Shown here: positions 7,530 through 11,782 of the stretch, piece after piece
Position numbering within the stretch: the first letter of the stretch is position 1
How the letters are laid out: the number at the start of each line of letters is the position of its first letter
Source of the DNA: Bacteroidota bacterium
GTDB lineage: Bacteria; Bacteroidota; Bacteroidia; Bacteroidales; VadinHA17
Assembly: GCA_022711195.1 (NCBI GenBank)
Contig: JAKLFN010000047.1
Span: 1-11,782 of the forward strand
Direction: 5' to 3'
Length of the DNA stretch: 11,782 nucleotides
Position numbers and translations under genes: made by a program
Notes under the pieces: model-generated
Databases searched by the model: none
What the model saw: the letters and a program-made list of their open reading frames with translations, nothing else
What the model was told of the DNA's origin: nothing

Positions 7530-8174
7530 ATGGGAAATCTGGCAATTTCACGAACTCTCGAATTTCTTCCGGGAATAATCCTCGGACTGACCGTGCATGA
7601 ATTCAGCCATGCCTGGATGGCTAAAAAATGCGGCGATACAACCTCCGAACAGATGGGAAGGGTTACTCTTAACCCCCTTAAGCATATTGATCCGCTTGGA
7701 TTTGTAATGCTCCTCGTGGCAGGATTCGGATGGGCAAAGCCTGTTCAGTTCAATGAACAAAACCTGAGAAATCCCCGGAAGGATGTAATGAAGATCGCTG
7801 TTGCAGGACCACTTTCCAACGCTCTCACAGCCATGGTCCTTTCGGTGGTATTTTCGCTGTTCTCGCATTACACTGCAGGATTTTTCAGAGACTGGATAAG
7901 TATTACAAGGGATCTTTTGCTTTATGCAATCTATATCAACTGGGGGTTGTTTATCTTTAACCTGATTCCGCTGCCCCCTCTCGACGGATCGCACCTGTTG
8001 CTCAACCAGTTCAGGAAATATCCAAAGTTTCACGAAGGACTCTATAAATACGGATCATATATCTTTCTCGGGCTCATTCTTGTCACTGTATTTACCGATC
8101 TTAACCTGTTCCCGATATGGCCCGCAATGCAGTTTCTTGGAAACGGTTTTCTTTCCCTGGTGGGCTACAGCTAA
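7530..8174 (+). CDS. Site-2-type intramembrane metalloprotease (M50 family)
   Basis: This 214-aa polytopic protein has the zinc motif HEFSH (H23, E24, H27) inside the first membrane helix and the third zinc ligand in LIPLPPLDG (D152) within a late helix, as in M50B site-2 proteases. GPLSN (93-97) is the usual conserved GPxxN-like turn. No PDZ domain is present, and the length fits the short SREBP/SpoIVFB-like subgroup seen widely in bacteria. Such enzymes cut membrane-embedded substrates, often to release regulators, but the substrate here is unknown. The ATG directly abuts the TGA of the upstream lipoprotein gene, indicating coupling; an AGGA at 7521-7524 is a possible weak ribosome binding site. 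The pcm gene follows after 69 nt. Confidence 0.93.
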   Translation: MGNLAISRTLEFLPGIILGLTVHEFSHAWMAKKCGDTTSEQMGRVTLNPLKHIDPLGFVMLLVAGFGWAKPVQFNEQNLRNPRKDVMKIAVAGPLSNALTAMVLSVVFSLFSHYTAGFFRDWISITRDLLLYAIYINWGLFIFNLIPLPPLDGSHLLLNQFRKYPKFHEGLYKYGSYIFLGLILVTVFTDLNLFPIWPAMQFLGNGFLSLVGYS

Positions 8175-8243
8175 GGGTTCCGTCCTGATGTTCATGTTTG
8201 CTTTTATCCCCGGAATAGTGTATATTGGAGGAAACTGGCAGGG

Positions 8244-8933
8244 ATGAGTTTTTTGGTTGCAGCAATAATTGTAATAATGGCAGCTTCTGCATCGCAATCC
8301 GACGACAAATACCTGGCCCTGCGGGAGAAAATGGTCAGGGAGCAGATTGTCAGCCGAGGTGTTTCCGATCAGCTTACCCTGAAAGCCATTCGAAAGGTTC
8401 CGAGGCATCTTTTTGTGCCGACGGAGTATGAGAGCAGGGCATACGACGATAACCCTCTTCCCATCGGTTATGGACAAACCATCTCGCAGCCATACATTGT
8501 AGCATACATGACGGAAGTGGTAAAACCAGCTTCATATAAGAAAGCCCTTGAGATAGGAACCGGCTCAGGTTATCAGGCTGCCATTCTGGGTGAAATAGTG
8601 AAGGAGGTTTATACAATTGAAATCGTACCGGAGCTTGCAAGGGAATCCTGTGAGTTGCTTGGAAATCTGGGTTACAAAAATATTACCTGTAAATATGGCG
8701 ACGGCTATCAGGGTTGGGAGGAACATGCTCCTTTTGACATCATCATTGTTACTGCAGCAGCACAGGAGATACCCCGGCCGTTAATAGACCAGCTCGCAGA
8801 TAACGGCAGACTCGTCATTCCGGTCGGCCCTCCGTCGTCGGTACAGGAACTGATCCTGCTCGAAAAGAAAGGCGGAAAAACTGAGGAGAAACGCCTTACA
8901 CTGGTCCGTTTTGTACCTTTCAGAAGATTATAA
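8244..8933 (+). CDS. pcm: Protein-L-isoaspartate O-methyltransferase, apparently exported
   Basis: This 229-aa enzyme uses S-adenosylmethionine to methylate isoaspartyl residues in damaged proteins, starting their repair. Family motifs are intact: RHLFVPTEYESRAYDDNPLP (54-73), IGYGQTISQPYIVAYMTE (74-91) with the active-site region around S81, SAM motif I LEIGTGSGY (102-110), the acidic residue E126 ending the next strand, GDGYQGW (152-158), and a typical end VRFVPF. The N-terminus (MSFLVAAIIVIMAASASQS) is a hydrophobic signal-like segment before the domain, with a plausible cut after ASA. Signal-bearing PIMTs are known in Bacteroidota, so this is probably real, though it raises the question of SAM supply outside the cytoplasm. 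The ATG has a GGAGG about 13 nt upstream, somewhat far. It is probably in the same unit as the M50 gene. Confidence 0.94.
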   Translation: MSFLVAAIIVIMAASASQSDDKYLALREKMVREQIVSRGVSDQLTLKAIRKVPRHLFVPTEYESRAYDDNPLPIGYGQTISQPYIVAYMTEVVKPASYKKALEIGTGSGYQAAILGEIVKEVYTIEIVPELARESCELLGNLGYKNITCKYGDGYQGWEEHAPFDIIIVTAAAQEIPRPLIDQLADNGRLVIPVGPPSSVQELILLEKKGGKTEEKRLTLVRFVPFRRL

Positions 8934-8999
8934 GACAATAAGCGGCTGCCCGGTCTCGTTTTATCTGGGTAGTTAGTCAAATAGTCTTTTAATCTAGCC

Positions 9000-9365
9000 A
9001 TGTTTAAAGCACCATTAAGGAGGTTTCTGAAGAAATTCAGATCGGATAAGATCAATAAGAGGATTGAGGAAGGGAAGCAGGTTTTCTTCGAAAACACAGT
9101 GGAATCGATAGCTATCCAGTTCGTACCCGGACTTCATGGCAGACCGGGAAGGTATTTCGCCAAGCATTTCGGAAGGGACGAATACGAAGTTGAAAGCAAT
9201 GCTTCCGCGGTAGTAATGGGAGTTATGGAAGGAAAACCCATTTCAGTATCAAGATACAGGCGGTATCATCTTATTCAGAGTTCCTACTGGTCTAAATTTC
9301 ATTATGACAATTATACCACACGCGATTACGAATTTGCCCTCAGGGCCCATCAGATGAGTTCGTGA
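9000..9365 (+). CDS. Uncharacterised 121-aa protein
   Basis: I do not recognise this protein. It starts at ATG 9000 and ends at TGA 9363-9365. Residues 1-21 are strongly basic (MFKAPLRRFLKKFRSDKINK), the middle has VPGLHGRPGRYFAKHFGRDE (42-61), and the last third is rich in aromatic and basic residues (RYRRYHLIQSSYWSKFHYDN, 85-104). There is no signal peptide, membrane helix or cysteine. The charge pattern would suit nucleic-acid or membrane-surface binding, but that is speculation. It has its own 66-nt upstream gap from pcm and a hairpin 10 nt past its stop that could end its transcript. The opposite strand has only shorter, less protein-like frames here. The codon use looks like that of its neighbours, which supports a real gene. 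Confidence 0.65.
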   Translation: MFKAPLRRFLKKFRSDKINKRIEEGKQVFFENTVESIAIQFVPGLHGRPGRYFAKHFGRDEYEVESNASAVVMGVMEGKPISVSRYRRYHLIQSSYWSKFHYDNYTTRDYEFALRAHQMSS

Positions 9366-9375
9366 TTTATTCGTA

Positions 9376-9397
9376 GAGACGCAATTTATTGCGTCTC
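9376..9397. terminator. Palindromic hairpin repeat, possible bidirectional terminator
   Basis: GAGACGCAA (9376-9384), loop TTTA, then TTGCGTCTC (9389-9397) form a perfect 9-bp stem. A second small palindrome CAATTT-GT-AAATTG follows at 9397-9410. The sequence, preceded by GTA, resembles a class of GTAGAGACGCAA-type palindromes that I recall as scattered in Bacteroidota genomes. It lies 10 nt after the stop of the 121-aa gene, so it could end that transcript, although the T-run after the stem is short. Confidence 0.6.
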
Positions 9398-9442
9398 AAT
9401 TTGTAAATTGCCAATCACAAATCCATTTTATTCAAAAGGAAC

Positions 9443-9982
9443 ATGTTTGATATCAGGAAGATTCAGGAACAGGTGATTTACAACGCTGTAAAAGAAGCCA
9501 GCGATGAGGAAACAGCTGCCAGGGTAATAAAGGGACCAGAACCGGAGGATAATGCCGCATGGGTCAAGAATACTATGTTCAGGCTTGAAAAGGAGTTTGA
9601 CCCTGATACACTGAAGAAGATCAGAATGAACTGCCAGTGCGGATACGGTATGGATGAAAGGTATGAGCTTCTGAAAAGCCTCGTTGAATCATCACATTCC
9701 CTTGAGGAATTCTGTTCTCATGAAAAGGCAAGAGCTGCTGGCATGTCATATTCTGATGAAGCCATAATGCTTCATTTTCCTTATTGCCCCTGCCCTATGC
9801 TTGCTGAGGTAGACCGTCTGGTTACCGACACCTGGTGCCAGTGCACAACCGGATACAGCAAGGTTCTTTTTGAAAAGGCCTTTGGCTGCGAGGTTGATGT
9901 AGAGTTGCTCAAAAGCATCAAAATGGGGGATGAAATCTGTCTAATGAAAATAGTTCCCCGGGGTTTTGTCTGGAAACAATAA
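9443..9982 (+). CDS. Cysteine-rich 179-aa protein with three C-x-C motifs (possibly DUF6144-like)
   Basis: The function is unknown. The protein has nine cysteines: C64 and C66 in NCQCGYGM, C91, C115 and C117 in PYCPCPM, C132 and C134 in WCQCTTGY, C149 in FGCEVD, and C166 in GDEICLMKI. Three C-x-C pairs suggest binding of zinc or an iron-sulfur centre. The tail (GYSKVLFEKAFGCEVDVELL, then GDEICLMKIVP) resembles the ends of V4R/heme-binding-like or L-2-amino-thiazoline-4-carboxylate hydrolase-like proteins, where a small lobe closes with G-D-x-x-C. DUF6144 is a possible family from memory, with low certainty. No signal peptide or membrane helix is present, so it is cytoplasmic. AAGGA lies only 2 nt before the ATG, too close for a normal ribosome binding site. 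It appears to stand alone after the hairpin repeat. Confidence 0.75.
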   Translation: MFDIRKIQEQVIYNAVKEASDEETAARVIKGPEPEDNAAWVKNTMFRLEKEFDPDTLKKIRMNCQCGYGMDERYELLKSLVESSHSLEEFCSHEKARAAGMSYSDEAIMLHFPYCPCPMLAEVDRLVTDTWCQCTTGYSKVLFEKAFGCEVDVELLKSIKMGDEICLMKIVPRGFVWKQ

Positions 9983-10320
9983 CGAGATAATAATCAATCC
10001 AAATACTTCAGACGCAAATCAGTTGCCAGTTCTATCCGGCGGCCTGTAACCGTTGCCCATTTTGTCGTTCCTTTTCCCGAAGGAGCATCTTTTCATTCGC
10101 AGCTAAAAGCTTTTAACAAAAAATCAATCAGGTTTTAGTTAATAATTTTATTTGACTCTGATATTCAGTTTGTTTAACTTGTTTTGTATTAAAAAGGGCG
10201 AAAATCCTGCAAGGCATTTCCCGGGATGGAATTTTGGTGCCAGGGGTTGCAACTGTAAATGACATGATTTGCTGGCAGAAAAAAGTTTTCAAGTTAGAGC
10301 GATCCTTAATTTCAAAAATC
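9983..10320. other. 338-nt gap without a convincing gene
   Basis: No family-like coding sequence was recognised on either strand. The frame of the C-x-C gene stays open for about 50 codons past its stop, up to TAG near 10135. A perfect 12-bp palindrome TAAAAGCTTTTA lies at 10104-10115 and an 8-bp one, GTTGCAAC, at 10246-10253. The stretch 10130-10200 is A/T-rich and may hold the promoter of the methyltransferase gene, but no good TAnnTTTG box is seen. A minus-strand frame of about 119 codons across 10128-10487 mostly overlaps the methyltransferase and looks like a shadow. Confidence 0.5.
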
Positions 10321-10965
10321 ATGAAAAATAAAGCTGAAATATTCTGGGATAAGCAGGCAGTAAGATTTGACAACAACCAGAAGAAATTTGAAATTGCATC
10401 CAGTGAAATAATTTCCAGAACAAAAGAATATCTGAATCCGGATGATAATGTTCTTGACTTCGGTTGTGCTACAGGCACCAAAACCATGGAACTTGCAGGC
10501 GGGGTCAGACATATTCACGGACTGGATATCTCTTCTGAGATGATCAGCCTGGCAATAAAAAAGTTAAATGCAGGCAATGTTAAAAATGCATCCTTCTCTT
10601 TCGGTACAATTTTTAAGGATGATCTTGGAAAAGCAACATTCGATAAAATAATTGCATACTCGATAATTCATTTGCTGGATGACAGTGAAAAGGTAATTCT
10701 GAGAATTAACGAATTACTGAAACCAGGTGGCTTGTTTATATCTGAAACAGCATGTTTCAGAGACAGAATGAGTTTTGGGACCAGATTGGAATTTGCCTCG
10801 TATCGATTAATGAAGCGACTTGGAATCTTTCCATTGCATCTGAATATGTTCACGGCTGCTGATGTTGAACAATTGATAGGCAGTCAGAATTTTAACATCC
10901 TGAAGGCTGAAAAATTGTTTTTTAATGGGATGACTATCAGCCTTATTGTTGCAGAAAAAGTTTAA
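10321..10965 (+). CDS. Class I SAM-dependent methyltransferase
   Basis: This 214-aa enzyme has the Rossmann-like methyltransferase fold. Motif I is VLDFGCATGTKT (44-55), the acidic residue after the second strand is D69 in IHGLDIS, the fourth-strand region is FDKIIAYSIIHLLDD (107-121), and a typical LLKPGGLFISET follows at 133-142. The overall look is like the Methyltransf_11/25 group of small-molecule methylases. The substrate cannot be told. The frame is open upstream to a TTG at 10234, but the ATG at 10321 (MKNKAEIFWDKQAVRFD) matches the usual start of such proteins and is preferred. By eye it is richer in A/T at third codon positions than the genes to its left and is bordered by gaps of 338 and 255 nt, which fits a mobile or recently gained gene, but this is not proof. 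Confidence 0.9.
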   Translation: MKNKAEIFWDKQAVRFDNNQKKFEIASSEIISRTKEYLNPDDNVLDFGCATGTKTMELAGGVRHIHGLDISSEMISLAIKKLNAGNVKNASFSFGTIFKDDLGKATFDKIIAYSIIHLLDDSEKVILRINELLKPGGLFISETACFRDRMSFGTRLEFASYRLMKRLGIFPLHLNMFTAADVEQLIGSQNFNILKAEKLFFNGMTISLIVAEKV

Positions 10966-10986
10966 TCCTGAAGACACTTTTTTGAG

Positions 10987-11138
10987 AACTGCCAGATCAG
11001 ACTTCTGTATTAAGAAAGTATGCATCAAGAGGGTCTCTGTCAACATCCGTATACTATTCTTCCGATGACGTTTGTGCTGTTCTGCTATTATAAAGGGCGA
11101 ACCCATTTATCTGGCAGTTTTTCGCTGCCGGATGTTGA
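10987..11138. repeat. Interleaved inverted repeats before the CPBP gene
   Basis: AACTGCCAGAT (10987-10997) is the perfect reverse complement of ATCTGGCAGTT (11109-11119). TCAACATCCG (11040-11049) is the perfect reverse complement of CGGATGTTGA (11129-11138). The order A-B-A'-B' is interleaved, so both pairs together would make a pseudoknot. A local hairpin competes: CTGGCAG (11111-11117), 7-nt loop, CTGCCGG (11125-11131), with one G-U pair. No gene is seen in the 255-nt gap; short frames on both strands are not family-like. Confidence 0.6.
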
Positions 11139-11166
11139 TCCATATGTTCATTCCGTAAAATCTGAT

Positions 11167-11197
11167 TTTCACCTTATTAAGATAAAACCTAAATTTA
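11167..11197 (+). promoter_or_regulatory. Candidate promoter of the CPBP protease gene
   Basis: TTTC (11167-11170), a 19-nt spacer and TAAATTTA (11190-11197) resemble the Bacteroidota pattern TTTG-N19-23-TAnnTTTG with one mismatch in each box. The -7-like box ends 23 nt before the ATG at 11221. The region is A/T-rich, so a chance match is possible. Confidence 0.38.
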
Positions 11198-11220
11198 TTT
11201 CATTGTTAATTTAAGTAAAA

Positions 11221-11782
11221 TGAAAAGATTACGGTCCTTTTTTGAACAAAGTCCTGTCTTGTCTGCGATAACCCTTACGATTACCTGGTTCATTCTTGTT
11301 ATGCTTTTTTCCGGCATGGCAACAGGTCTGTTTAATAAAGAATTCGGGGATCCGGTAACCACCCTCATCGGTCACCTGGCTGGAATCATTTTCGTCATCA
11401 TTCTTTTATGGCAGCTTGGCTGGCTGAAAAATTCAGGCATACTGCAACCAGGGAGGCTTCAGGTCTGGCTTATCTCCATTGCAGGAACCATATTTTTTGC
11501 ACTTGCTTCTCTTTATTCTTTTTTTGGCACCCTGAGGTTTGATTTATCAACCATCACAGACTTTTCAGCCTCCGGTAACATATTGATAGCCGGTATCGCA
11601 AACTGCCTTGGTGAAGAAATCCTTTTCAGAGGGGCTTTTCTGTATATTCTTATCCGGAGCTGGGGCAGCATAAGAAGAGGAAGAATCAGAAGCGTGGTCA
11701 TTACTTCCGGAGTTTTTGCACTGTTTCATCTTTTGCATGTTGCATTCTATGGGCAGTCTCCAGGCTCTGCCCTGATAATGGT
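11221..11782 (+). CDS. CPBP-family intramembrane metalloprotease, N-terminal part
   Basis: The gene starts at ATG 11221 and is cut by the window end after 187 complete codons. It is a polytopic membrane protein with helices at about 14-31, 46-64, 82-101 and 120-147. The CPBP (CAAX protease and bacteriocin-processing) signature is present: EExxxR as E132, E133 and R137 in GEEILFRG, then the second motif FxxxH as F166 and H170 in FALFHLLH. The third motif would lie beyond the edge. Members include Rce1-like proteases and bacteriocin-immunity proteins; the real substrate is unknown for most bacterial ones. It seems to have its own promoter and is not clearly linked to the methyltransferase gene. 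Confidence 0.9.

Noticed and set aside
7548..8033. 161-codon minus-strand frame opposite the M50 protease gene
   Set aside because: The plus strand carries HEFSH and PLDG motifs, so the opposite frame is a shadow.
10234..10320. Longer methyltransferase start at a TTG
   Set aside because: The extra 29 residues show no family-like sequence, and the ATG at 10321 gives the usual N-terminus.
10807..11106. 99-codon minus-strand frame across the methyltransferase end and following gap
   Set aside because: Over half lies opposite a solid gene and the rest shows no family-like sequence or start context.
11040..11138. Possible integron attC-like site from the inverted repeats
   Set aside because: attC sites have nested arms (R''-L''-L'-R'), whereas these repeats are interleaved, and no integrase is near.
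11020..11214. 64-codon plus-strand frame before the CPBP gene
   Set aside because: It covers the inverted repeats and the promoter-like region and has no protein-like signature.

Overview
The window looks like a piece of a Bacteroidota (Bacteroidetes) chromosome, most likely from the Bacteroidales or a close relative. Three things point there: a moxR-DUF58-bat operon in the order known from that phylum, a DUF4105/Lnb-type protein of the kind found in Bacteroides, and TAnnTTTG-like boxes with weak Shine-Dalgarno signals ahead of several genes. No species can be named from the sequence alone, and no rRNA or tRNA gene, transposase, CRISPR array or phage gene was seen.

Left part (1-6571, all minus strand). 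Read in transcription order, an Lnb-like membrane protein comes first, then the 'Bat' (Bacteroides aerotolerance) operon: moxR AAA+ ATPase, DUF58 protein, a single-pass DUF4381-like membrane protein, batA, batB, and batC cut by the window edge. Genes after DUF58 overlap by 4 nt or sit 11 nt apart, so they are almost surely cotranscribed. The exception is the 122-nt gap between moxR and DUF58, which holds a heptad-repeat tract with a hairpin. The MoxR ATPase is thought to act on the envelope-bound VWA proteins, three of which carry intact MIDAS motifs.

Middle part (6572-8933, plus strand). A divergent promoter region leads to a PHP-like lipoprotein, a site-2-type M50 membrane metalloprotease whose ATG directly follows the lipoprotein stop codon, and an apparently exported protein-L-isoaspartate methyltransferase. 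The three are likely one transcription unit with an envelope theme.

Right part (8934-11782, plus strand). This is looser and more accessory in character: a 121-aa orphan protein, a palindromic hairpin repeat, a 179-aa cysteine-rich protein with three C-x-C pairs, a 338-nt gap with no convincing gene, an A/T-rich class I SAM methyltransferase, a gap with interleaved inverted repeats, and a CPBP intramembrane protease cut by the window end.

No clear new multi-gene system is visible. The best leads are the C-x-C protein, the 121-aa orphan, the phased 8-bp repeats upstream of moxR, the heptad tract inside the Bat operon, and the interleaved inverted repeats before the CPBP gene.
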